A stretch of 64,000 bases of DNA from Mastigamoeba balamuthi (lineage: Eukaryota; Evosea; Mastigamoebida; Mastigamoebidae), in the NCBI GenBank assembly GCA_902651635.1, contig CACRSC010000031.1:523548-587547 (forward strand), given 5' to 3'. Below the pieces are notes generated by a model. That model was not told the origin of the DNA. It saw only the letters and a list, made by a program, of their open reading frames with translations, and searched no databases. This document shows, piece by piece, positions 20,232 to 31,300 of the stretch. The first letter of the stretch is position 1; each line of letters begins with the position of its first letter. Position numbers and translations under genes: made by a program.

Positions 20232-22107
20232 TTACGAATCCAAATGAAACAGGGTGATTCGCGACCTCTCCAAGAGCCTGTGTGCGAAGCTCGCGTTCGC
20301 CAGTTTCTCCGTCTCGAAAGCCCTGTTCCACAGGTGCACCGCTGTCGAGCTTCGAACCACCTCCGCGAACAGTTCGTCCTGTGGAAATATGACATAGTCC
20401 CTTGAGCGCGTCCACGATGTTGGCTGCAGCCGTCCGACTCTGCTGGGCACACACGTCAGGTCCGGGTCGCTCCTCGCCAATATCTCTGCCAGCCTGGTCT
20501 TGTAGATGTGCGTCACGGTCCTGGGTCCGTGGCAGTCCCAGCACCGCGGCCTGTAGATCTTGCTGATGTGCTCCAGTGCGTACACCAGGAACTTGTTCCC
20601 CTTGTCAAACGACAGGAACGCGTTGTTCAGCGCGAATCCGGGGTCCTTGGCGTTGTACCCGGTGTGCCTCGAGATGACGGCGGGGTCAACCACCGACCAC
20701 GGTGGTGTTCCTGTGATCGCACCGCCGGCGTTGGTGCACGTGGTGTTTGTGGACGGCTCGCCGTCGCTCCCGAGCTCGCGCAGGAACACGTAGTCCGTGT
20801 CCGTGTACGTCCCGCCGTATAGGTACAGCAGCGCCAGTCGCAGCCAGTCCGCGTAGTGCGCGTACCAGTTCCTTCCTTTCCGCCACTCCCGGATCCTCGC
20901 GGCCCACGGGGCTGCGACGGGGATGCGCTGCGAGATCATCTCCGGGGACGGCCTTCCGACGCGCACGTTGTGGCCGTAGTACCACAGCTCCGAGAACCAC
21001 CACACCGGCAGCTCCTCCGAGTACACGCACACGCACGCGTTGGGGTGGTGCCTCAGGATGCTCTCGATCGACCTCAGCTGGATCACGGTGAACGTGCTCG
21101 GGTGTGTCGACCACACCTGGAAGAACCTCTGCGATGCCAGATTGAGCCCAATTCGAGTTCAGCTGAATATGCTCCTTACCCTTCCGGAGCACTGATTCGC
21201 GCCGCATTCCCAACGCGCTCCGAGGGTCTCCTGTGTCATGGTATCACTGAAGGTTGCAATCAGGGCAGCGATTCCCGCCCTCTCGCGCTGCGAGGTGCCG
21301 ATGGTCACTCTGACGTCATCCACCCGCACCTCGTGCTCGGCTCCTGCCTGCAGACAAATATAGATCTTGTCGAAGGTTGTATTCGCGTCGACCAATGCCC
21401 ACGATGGATGCCAGTCTTTCGCTGTTGCCGGTGCTAGGTTCACCTCGGCCACAGCGACCTCTCTGCCCGCGCCGTCACGCAGCGTCATCGTGGCTACGCC
21501 CAACCGGGTTTTCTTTCTGGCCGGACCCCCGTGGGGCCGCGACCACACCATGAAGAGCACCTCCGTCTGTCTCGTGCTCTGAAACGGCAAGCGTATGGAC
21601 TGTACAGCTGACCCAGAACGCCGGAGGACGGAACACGAGGGCGCGCGAGCTCGCGGCGTGAACGACCCGCTGCGCCCCAAGCGCGGCGTCACACTGAACC
21701 CCGCGCCCACAGCAGTCCATGGGCTGTCGGCGGGCGACAGCACGTCGAACGACCCGTCGGTGACGATGTTGTCCTGCTGTGCGACTGTGCCGTGCCGGTG
21801 TGAGAAGCGGTGCGATACTTCACTGTTTTCTGCAGCAAGGCGAAAAGGAACTGTACGAACACGGCAGCACGTGAGGAACAGCGATGTCCACATAAGCCCT
21901 GGCTGCGGCGAGGAGGGCGTGCGGTCCTCCCTCGTTGCTCAGGAGAGGCCACTGGGGGGCGCTGCGCGACCTGGAGGAGACTTCCCAGATGACAGCTGTG
22001 GAGAAAACCACAGCCACGGCGAGGAGGACCACACAGCGCTGGCCTGCGGAGGACCTGCGCGAAGGGGCAGCACATGCTTGCGACAGCGGTTGCTCGGGGT
22101 CGGGCAT
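20232..22107 (-). CDS. Type II membrane glycosyltransferase GT2 (A4GALT-like)
   Basis: Three exons fit in phase: 22,107-21,871 (79 codons), 21,776-21,180 (199) and 21,128-20,232 (299). They give 576 residues. Exon 1 has a short basic tail and one membrane helix (CVVLLAVAVVFSTAVIW), making a Golgi-type signal anchor. Exon 2 encodes a beta-rich stem (DGSFDV, DSPWTAVGAGF, HEVRVDDVRVTIG) that may be a carbohydrate-binding sandwich. Exon 3 is the transferase: IESILRHHPNACVCVYSEEL, then LLYLYGGTYTDTDYVF with the DXD metal/UDP-sugar motif, NNAFLSF, CHGPRTVTHIYK and AVHLWN. This order matches Gly_transf_sug plus Gb3_synth domains, so it likely adds a hexose in alpha-1,4 linkage to a glycolipid or glycan. 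The acceptor is unknown. Confidence 0.8.
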
Positions 22108-22339
22108 GGCAGCGAGGGGTGGGGCAGATGCCGGCGCAAGTTGAACCTTTTCGCAGATGCGCGCCTGGGTGTTTTGGGGGATTGCCGACTGTTTGGGGTG
22201 AGACAAAATACTGGGTCGAACACATTTTTGGTTGGAGGTGCATATTTCCGATTCGTGGGCCCAGTTGGAGGCATCCATGGAACAACCGATCCTTTTGTAA
22301 ATCTTGCTTACGTGGCCACCCCGGACGGGGTGTTTGGAG

Positions 22340-24228
22340 TCATGAGTCCAGAGGGAACAGTGTGATTCGTGACCGCTCCAGCAGTTTGTAGGCGAAGCTC
22401 GATTTCCTCATCTTTGCAGACTGCAGCGCCGTGTTCCACAGGTGCACGGCAGTCGAGTTCCTGATAACTGCCTCGAACAGGTCGTTGTGCGGATTCACAA
22501 CGTACGTTTTAGCCTTTTTCCACGATGTTGGCTGCAGCCGTCCGATTCTGCTGGGCACACACGACAGGTCCGGGTCGCTCCCTTTTGCAATCTCTGCCCG
22601 CCTGGTCTTGTAGATGTGCGTCACCGCGTGTGGTCCGTGGCAGCCCCAGCACCCGGGCGTGTAGATCTTGCTGATGTGCTGCAACACGTACACCGGGAAC
22701 TTGTTCCCCTTGTCAAACGACAGGAACGCGCCGTTGAGGGCGAAGCTGGGGACTTGCGGGTTGTATCCAGTGTGCTTCGAGATGACGGCGGGGTCCGCCG
22801 CCGACCACGGTGGAGTTCCCGTGATCTCCTTGCCTGTGTTGGTGCACGTGGTGTTTGTGAACGGCTCGCCGTCGCTCCCGAGCTCGCGCAGGAACACGTA
22901 GTCCGTGTCCGTGTACGTCCCGCCGTATAGGTACAGAAGTGACATTCGCAGCCAGTCCGAGTAGTGCGAGTACCAGTTCCTTCCTTTTCGCCACTCCTTG
23001 ATCCTCGCGGCCCATGGGGCGGTGACGGGGATGCGCTGCGAGATCATCTCCGGGGACGGCCTGCCGACGCGCACGTTGTGGCCGTAGTACCACATCTCCG
23101 AGAACCACCACACCGGCAGCTCCTCCGCGTACACGCACACGCACGCGTTGGGGTGGTGCCTCAGGATGCTCTCGATCGACCTCAGCTGGATCACGGTGAA
23201 CGTGCTTTGGTTGGTCGACCACACCTGGAAGAACCTCTGCGGAAGATGGCGTCTGAATGAGCACGATGGACGAGGTGATGCCGTTCTGATCAAGAGGCGG
23301 TCCATACCCTTCCTGAGCACTGATTGGCCCCGCATTCCCAACGCGCTCCGAGGGTCTCTTGCTCCCTGGCGTCGCTGAGTGTGGCTTTCAGGGCTGTGAT
23401 TCCCGCCCGCTCGCGCTCGGAGGTGCCGATGGTCACCCTGACGTCGTCCACCCGCACCTCGTGCTCTGCTTCTGCCTGCAGCGTCACGCGCACCGTGTCG
23501 AAGGGCTGTGCAACCTCCACAGTCACCCACGATGGGCTCCAGTCTGTCGCTGTCGCCGGTGCGAGGTCCACCTCGGCCACAGCGACCTCCATGCCTGCGC
23601 TGTCGCTCAACGCCACCGTGGCCACTCCCAGGCGGCTGGGCTTTCTTCCGGGAAGCCCGTCAGGTCTCGACCACGCCACGAGCAGCACCGTGGCTCTCTC
23701 CGGGCCTCTGTATGGCGAGCGGGCGGTCTGCACAGCAGCCCCTGAGCGCCGGAGGACAGCACACGAGGGCGCGGCCTCTGACGACTGCGGCGTGAACGAC
23801 CCGCTGCGGCCCACTCGCGGCGCCACACGGAACCCCGCGCCCACGGCGGTCCACGGGCTGTCGGAGGGCGTAGTCGTGTCGAAAGACCCGTCGGCGATGG
23901 CGTTATCCTGCTGAGCGACTGGTGGTGTGTTAGCGCTGTTCGCTTTTGGAAGCGGGTGCAGCCGCAGCAAGAGCGAGGCAGACGCACATCGGCGGACGTG
24001 GGGAGTAGCGATGTCGTAGAGAGCTCTGGCTGCCGCGAGGAGGGCGTGTGGCCCGACCGTGGGAGCCACCAGGGTTGTGCTCCGGGAGCCGCCCGAGAGC
24101 GCTGAGCAGAGGACGATGCCGCCGCACGAGACGACGGCGACGGCGAGGAGGAAAGCACAGCGGGGGACACCGCCTGTCCTGCGCGGCGATGCGCCTGGAC
24201 GCGACTGTGGCTCCTTTGAGCGGCGCAT
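22340..24228 (-). CDS. Type II membrane glycosyltransferase GT3 (A4GALT-like)
   Basis: Exons 24,228-23,998 (77 codons), 23,910-23,308 (201) and 23,236-22,340 (299) join in phase for 576 residues. The first intron is open in frame, so a longer unspliced protein is also possible. Its donor after a His codon and its acceptor before CAGGA are conserved in GT2 and GT4. The membrane helix is CAFLLAVAVVSCGGIVLC. The stem has the same DSPWTAVGAGF and VRVDDVRVTIG strands. The catalytic part keeps GGTYTDTDYVF but is the most divergent copy (CWGCHGPHAVTHIYK, SWKKAKTYVVNPHNDLFE). A 232-base spacer without genes separates it from the GT2 start. Confidence 0.8.
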
Positions 24229-24476
24229 GGCTTGGCCGATGGCTGCAGACCGCCAAGCTGTGAGGCGCGGGGGGTGTGGCAAACGGGTTTTCGAAAAGAA
24301 ACAGCCAAAATGAAATTGTGCTGAAGTTACGTCACGGCGTTTTCAAGGCTGAGACAAAACGCCAGAACAGATTGCCATTATCTCACCCGCTTGCGGTCAG
24401 CGGAGTCTGCTTCCACGTGAATGGAATTGCCCTTCCGTTGTGAAGACCCAAAATGACGTTTGAATTTCAGAGAGAG

Positions 24477-26344
24477 TCAGACAAGCGGGAACAGGGTGAT
24501 TCGCGACCTCTCCAAAAGCTTGTGCGCGAAGCTCGAGTTCACCAGCTTATCCGTCTCGTACGCCCTGTTCCACAGATGCACCGCTGTCGAGCTTCGAACC
24601 ACCTCCGCGAACAGTTCGTCCTCTGGATATAGGACGTACTGCTTCGCCTGCTTCCAGAACGTTGGCTGCAGCCGTCCAACTCTGCTGGGCACACACGTCA
24701 GGTCCGGGTCGCTCCTCGCCAATATCTCTGCCAGCCTGGTCTTGTAGATGTGCGTCACGGTCCTGGGTCCGTGGCAGTCCCAGCACCGCGGCCTGTAGAT
24801 CTTGCTGATGTGCTCCAGTGCGTACACCAGGAACTTGTTCCCCTTGTCAAACGACAGGAACGCGTTGTTCAGCGCGAAGCCGTCATTGGCGTTGTACCCG
24901 GTGTGCCTCGAGATGACGGCGGGGTCAACCACCGACCACGGTGGTGTTCCTGTGATCGCACCGCCGGCGTTGGTGCACGTGGTGTTTGTGGACGGCTCGC
25001 CGTCGCTCCCGAGCTCGCGCAGGAACACGTAGTCCGTGTCCGTGTACGTCCCGCCATAAAGGTACAGCAGCGCCAGTCGCAGCCAGTCTGCGTAGTGCGC
25101 GTACCAGTTCCTTCCTTTTCGCCACTCCTTGATCCTCGCGGCCCACGGGGCGGTGACGGGGATGCGCTGCGAGATCATCTCCGGGGACGGCCTGCCGACG
25201 CGCACGTTGTGGCCGTAGTACCACAGCTCCGAGAACCACCACACCGGCAGCTCCTCCGCGTACACGCACACACACGCGTTGGGGTGGTGCCTCAGGATGC
25301 TCTCGATCGACCTCAGCTGGATCACGGTGAACGTGCTCGGGTGTGTCGACCACACCTGGAAGAACCTCTGCGATGCCAGATTGAGTCCGATTCGAGTTCA
25401 GCTGAATATGTTCCTTACCCTTCCGGAGCACTGATTCGCGCCGCATTCCCACTTCGCTCCGAGGGTCTCTTGCTCCCTTGCGTCGCTGAGTGTGGCTATC
25501 AGGGCAGCGATTCCTGCCCTCTCGCGCTGCGAGGTGCCGATGGTCACCCTGACGTCGTCCACCCGCACCTCGTGCTCTGCTCCTGCCTTCACTGTCACGC
25601 GCACCATGTCGACGGGAAGAACGACCTCGATGGCCTTCCACGATGCGGTCCAGTCTGTCGCTGTTGCCGGTGCGAGGTCCACCTCGACCACAGCGACCTC
25701 TCTGTCCGCGCTGTCGCTCAGAGTAGCCGTGGCCACTCCCAGGGGAGCAGGCCTGTCCCCCAGGCGCCCGTGATGGGGCCGCGACCACACGACGAGGAGC
25801 ACCGTCGTGTTCCCCTTGCTCGGAGAGGACGGCACGAACGCAGTCTGAACAGCCGCCCCTGAGCGACGGAGGACAGCACACGGGGGGGACGACGACCTCG
25901 TGAACGACCCGCTACGCCCCAAGCGTGGCGTCACATTGAAGCCAGAGCCCACGGCGGTCCATGGGCTATCAGCCAGAGACAGTACGTCGAAAGACCCGTC
26001 GGCCAGAACGTTGTCCTGCTGAGCGACTGCTCACGCACAGGGGCGTGGTGAGTCCACGGATGGCGATAGGCGCCTGCACAAAGCGCACAGGCGGTGACGT
26101 GGGGAGTTGCGATGTCGATCTGGTGCCTCGCGTCCGCCAGGAGGGCGTGCGGGCTGCTCTCCTGGTCCTCGTAGAGCTCTCGAAAGGTGGGCCGAGGAGC
26201 CGACCAGGGCAGGGCCCAGAACAGAGCGGCCGCGCAGAGGACGGCGAGGGCCAGGGCGAACACGCACCGCGGACCGGCCAGTGCCCTGCGCCTGGGCACT
26301 GCTGCTGGTCTTCCCGTGGGCGGGTGCGAGAGGCCTGCTGCCAT
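24477..26344 (-). CDS. Type II membrane glycosyltransferase GT4 (A4GALT-like)
   Basis: Exons 26,344-26,099 (82 codons), 26,018-25,419 (200) and 25,367-24,477 (297) join in phase for 578 residues. Introns are 80 and 51 bases, both GT-AG. The basic tail RRRALAGPR precedes the membrane helix CVFALALAVLCAAALFWAL. The stem exon is almost the same as the GT1 stem exon, while the catalytic exon is very close to GT1 and GT2. The DXD motif is GGTYTDTDYVF. The protein ends in LFPLV where GT1 and GT2 end in LFHLDS. It is the first gene of the array in the direction of transcription, and the 248-base spacer before GT3 shows no gene. Confidence 0.8.
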
Positions 26345-26747
26345 TGTCGGTCGCGGTTGTGCTGTGTGCGGTGGCGTGGGCCTGGCTCGCTCTTCCCCGA
26401 GGTACGGTCGCTCGAACAGCAGGGAAGATAAGCGCTTTGCGATTTGGTACTCGCGATGCCGAATTACAGACCGCAACAAATGTGAAACAGAGGATACAGA
26501 TTGCCATACAAATATCGGGGGTGATTGTGCAACACATGGAACCACCGTCTCTGCGTCCCCCCCCGGTCAAGCCGGCACGCGCCAGAGGGAATCAGGACTG
26601 TAGCAATACAGGCCCCACTGTTGGCAACCCTCCCTGGTCTATGGCAGAGTGGAGAGCGTAGGGGCTGCAACACGTCTGTATTCAATTGGACCGATGGTGG
26701 GACACACCCCCACTCTATGCTATAACCCATCGCCCCCCCTGGAGCGC
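26345..26747. other. Spacer between GT4 and the HIR gene
   Basis: No gene is seen. It contains the GT4 promoter side and the 3' end of the HIR transcript, both read on the minus strand. Confidence 0.5.
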
Positions 26748-28071
26748 CTACGACATCGTGGCGGGCGCCGGGCGGTGCGCGGCGGCAGCGTCGTGCATGC
26801 TCATGCGGATCTGGTTCGACACGTCGGCGACGGACCCAGGCGAGTGCGGCAGGAACACGGTGGTCCCGCGCGAGTGCTCGCCGAGCTCCTTGACCGTGTC
26901 GAAGTACTGCGTCACCAGCACCAGGTCCATCACCTCGCGGGCCGTGGCCCCCGCCACCTGGTCCGTGAACGACGTCACGCTGTCGCGCAGGCCGTCCGCA
27001 ATGGCCTTGCGCTGGCGGGCAATGCCGACGCCGGCCAGGTACTTGCTCTCTGCCTGGGCCTCGGCCGCCTTGACCGACTGCTCGCACGCGCGGGAAGGGG
27101 GTGTCAGCAAACGGGAGAGACGGGGCAGGAGGGGCCGGGCGTGAGGGAGTGTGGGAGGCAGCGCGCACGAGGATCTTCTCGGCCTCGGCCTTCTCCACGG
27201 CGGCCATGCGGATGCGCTGCGCGGCGTTGATCTCGTTCATGGCGTCCTTGACCCTCTGGTCGGGGTCGATGTCGGTCACCAGGGCCTCTGTTGGCGTCGC
27301 CGGGTGGTGAGGGCGCTGAGACGCTGGCGGGGGGGGGGGACTGAGACGCACGCTTGATGTGGTAGCCCAGGCCCTCCATGGTCTTGGACAGCTCGCTCTG
27401 GACGGCGTGCGCGAGCTCCTCCTTCTGCTCAAACACCTCGTCGAGGTTCAGCTTGGGCACCGCGGACCGCATCACGTCCGACACCTGCCCGCGCGCCACC
27501 CGGCGGTCAGCCCGAAACGCGGAAACACAGTCCGCCGGAAGCGGAAAAAACCGAATTCGCAACGGGAAAAAAGTTGAAACACGCACAAACGACGTGATTT
27601 GGCGCTGCGGGTCCGACAGCTTGAAGAAGGCCATGTAGGCCTGCTCCTCGATGATCTGCGTCCCAGCCGTCAGAAGGAGAGAGGGGGCAGCGGGGAGGGG
27701 CAGCAAGCAGTGCGCGCCTGGTACTGGACCGAGACCACGACCCTCACGAACACGTTGTCGCGCGTCTTGGTCTCGCAGTTGACGTTGAGCTGCCGCACGC
27801 GCAGCGTGATCTGGCCCGCCACCGACTGCCCGATGCTGCGTTGGCGGTTCGCGGGGGAGGAGGTCAGCGTCTAGGGCAGAAAAGGCGACGGGGGTGCGCC
27901 GGTGTGCCCGTTCGCCCCACAACCCAGCCAGCGCTGGGACTTCCGGCGGGCGCACCAGCAGGGGATCAGGTGGCAGCCGGGCTTGATGATCTTGCTGAAC
28001 TTGCCGCAGTTCTCCACGACGGCGAGCTCGCTCTCGCCGACGCACACGAAGCAGCCGCAGTTGGTGGTCAT
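26748..28071 (-). CDS. SPFH-domain HIR-type protein (stomatin/prohibitin superfamily)
   Basis: Six exons fit in phase: 28,071-27,956, 27,835-27,718, 27,655-27,587, 27,484-27,352, 27,287-27,169 and 27,077-26,748. They give 294 residues, near the usual 280 to 290 of plant hypersensitive-induced reaction proteins. Matching blocks are [87 protein letters not shown] and [17 protein letters not shown]. The N-terminus [10 protein letters not shown] offers Gly and Cys for lipid anchoring, so the protein should coat the inner face of membranes as oligomers and organise microdomains. Intron 2 (27,656-27,717) begins GC instead of GT. The last ten or so residues are Ala/Pro-rich. Confidence 0.92.
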
Positions 28072-28316
28072 TCTGCTTTTTCTCGCTTTGAGGAAACTTT
28101 TTAAATAATTGATTGCTCGGGCGAATCGCGCGAGTTCTCTTCACAGCGCGACCGGCAGGTGCGGGGGTGAAATCGTGAAATGAAGGAGCGGAGGAGATTC
28201 CCTGTGAGAGAGATTCGTATTGCAGATATTTTGTTGTTAACAAAATTCTCTGATTTCTTTTCGGGGTTTGCGCGGACGGGTGCGCCGTTGCTTCCATAAC
28301 CGTCCAAGAGGTGGGG

Positions 28317-31300
28317 ATGGAGTCTGCTCAGCCGTTCTCCGCGCTCACCGAGGCGACGAAACGCGTGGTGGCAGCATGCAAATCCGTGGCAGACCTGGTG
28401 CTGCCCCCCCACCGCCGCCGGTGTTGGTTTCGATTCCCTGCGCTCAATCCCCCCGATATTTCCCCCCCACGTCCTCCCGCCCCCTCCGTCTCGCACTGCC
28501 CGCCAGGCCAACAAGTCCACGGACGTCGACGCGCTGTTCGACGCCACTGTGGCGGCGGAGCAGCAGTCCAACGCGCTCTTGCAGCTGGTGTCCTCGGATG
28601 CCACCAGGTGCGATCTGCACGGCCTCTCCGCCCTCGTCGCCTAGATTCCCGTATCTTCCTTACAACCCCGCCCGGGGGAAAACTACTGCTGCCCAGGGAG
28701 GCGGTCAAGGGTGGCCACTCGATGCTTGTCAGCACGGCCGTTGCTTTGGACAAAGCCGTCTCTGAGCTGATCCAGGCATCCAAGGTTCCAAAAGCCCGCT
28801 CTGCTGTGCCCCTCCAGCTGCCCAACGCGCGCCTCCCCTCTCCGCCCCATCGCAGGCGCTGGTCACGAACCCGTACGACTTCCTGTCGAAGCAGGACCTC
28901 GTCAACAGCGCCAGGGGCGTGGCCCAGTGCGTCAAGAGCCTCGTGCAGGCCATCGAGGCTGGCCGCGTGGAGGAGTCCAGCGGCACGGACGTCCGCTCCG
29001 ACGTGAGTGCAGCCACGCGCAACCCATCCCCTGAACGCCGTCCGTCCGGCCTCTCTGACCCGCTGCGTGGGCGCTCTGGGCGTCGCAGCAGGACCCCACG
29101 TTCGACCAGCACGCGAGGACTCTGATCACACAGGTCTCCGCGGTTCAGGTGACTCCCCTCCCAAGCCCCTCCCGAGGCCCCCGCTCTCCGCTGCGGGTGG
29201 ACAGGGACGCCTGCTCACGCGCTTCCCCCCCCGCCCGTCGGCTCGGCATGCGCAGTCTGCGGCGCTGGCCAGGACGCAGGTCACGTTCGTCAACGCGTGC
29301 CGCGAGGTGTCGGCGACGCTCAGCGCCATCTCGCAGATCTCGCAGATCTCGCGGTCGCAGGAGCACCGCACAGCCGCGGACAACCTCAAGGACCAGGCCT
29401 TCGCGGTGATGACCGTGGCCAAGGCCGTCTTGATGTCCCCCGAGGAGGGGCTCAAGCGGCAGCTGCAGGCGGCCGTCGCCAGGTTCGCCGAGGCGCTACG
29501 GCTCGTCATCTACGCGGCCAGCAGGCCGCCCGCCACCGTCTCCCCGCCGCCCTCGGAGGTCCTCTCGTGCGTTCGCGGGCGACCCCGCGGAGGCTTGCGT
29601 GCCAACGGTCCTGCTGTGGTTTCCCCCTTTCGCAGGCAGATGCTCGAGACGCGGTCCCCTGCAGCCCCGGCCGCGGAGGCGCCCACCGTCGAGGCGCGCG
29701 TCGTCGTGCCGACGTTCCTGGCAGCGCCGCCTCCCCCGCCCAAGACGCCGCCGCCGCCGCTGCCCGTCGCGCCGCCGGTGGACACGGAGAGGGAGGAGGT
29801 CGCGTACCTGCTGAGGGTGTCGGACAGGGTGTCGGACAGAGTGTCGGACAAGGAGAAGCGCAACAGCGTGCACTTCCAGCAGGCGCGCATGGCGACCGAG
29901 CTCGAGGACAAGATCGAGGGCAAGAACAAGCGGATCGCCGCGCTCGAGGCGGAGCTCTCGGTCAAGAACACGGAGCTCGATAAGCTCAAGGCCGAGGTCG
30001 AGAAGCAGCACGCCGAGGTAGACGCGCCGGCCCGTCACTGCCACCGCTTTCTTCTCACGCGTCTCGTGCAGCTCCGTCGCATGGAAGACATGGCCGAGCG
30101 AGACAACAGGGAGAAGATCGCACGGCTGTCCAAGGAGAAGGACGTTGTACGCCTGGCACATCTGCTCGCAGGTGCCCAGCGCCAATTGACAGCGTGCTCG
30201 CGCAGAAAAAGGAGCTGCAGGAGTACATCGAGGAGATCGAGTCCGACAGGAAGAAGCTATCCGCAGACAGAGAGGCCATCCGCAAGGAGCAGAAGAACCT
30301 CGAGGTTGAGCGCAAGTCCACCGCCACGGAGAGGTACGACCGATCCAAAGGCACACTCGTTCGCTGACACACTCGCGTGCAAAGGGAGGAGCTGCTGAGG
30401 ATCAGGTCAGAGGTCACCGTCGAGAAGGAGCGCATCCAGAAGGACAAGGAGTCGATCCTCAAGAGGGAGGAGGACGTGCAGCAAATGGTCGACCAGGTCG
30501 CCAAGGAGCGCGACGACCTCAAGAAGGAGCGTGAGGACCTCGACAAGAAGAAGCACAAGAAGAAGAAGCACCACAAGAAGGACGAGGATTCCTCCGGCAG
30601 CGGTGCCACCCTTTTCGCCCCGGAGATCCGCCAGAAGATGCTGCTCAGCGCCACCAGATCTGTTAGTTGCTCTCCTTGCGCCTGGACGAAACCCGCGCTT
30701 CCGGTTGACGCTTGCATCTCAGGTGGTCAAGATGCTGAGGGGCAAGTTCGCAGAGTTCGACAGGGCATGGGAAGCCACGGCGTCGGCCGAGCAAGACAAG
30801 GTGGTAGCCGAGACAATGAACATAGTGTCGTCGGCCATCGAGATCACTGTAAGCCTGGCAGGGAGAGGTTTCTTTTCTATTCTGACGATCGACAACTCAC
30901 AGGTCTCGCCGGTTCCACCCTCTGTCACGCCGTCGGCGTCGTCGCCCTGCCTGCTGCAGAAGCAGCTGTCCCAGGACGAAATCCCACCGCCCACCACTCC
31001 ACCGCAGTCCCGCGAGCGCGAGGAGGTCGGGGACAAAGCCAAGCGGTATGCCTCTCTCTGTGCTCACTGTCCACTTACAAGAGCACAGCGAACTCGAGGC
31101 TTTGCTGTTCCTCCGCGGTGTCGCGGTGCGTTAGACTCTGCGATCCCGCTTCAGTTTGACTTACTCAGTTGCCAGATGGACTTCACCGAGTGGCAGAAGA
31201 TCGTCACTCGGTTCAAGCTCGCGACCAGGATCGAGGAGCAGGATATCATCGGTGAGAACTGAAGCTACACGGGAATTCTCACATGTTGCTCCAGCCGGTT

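Noticed and set aside
22964-25862. Plus-strand frames rich in Val/Arg/His across the glycosyltransferases
   Set aside because: They are antisense shadows that recur in every paralog; the minus-strand exons splice in phase and carry family motifs.
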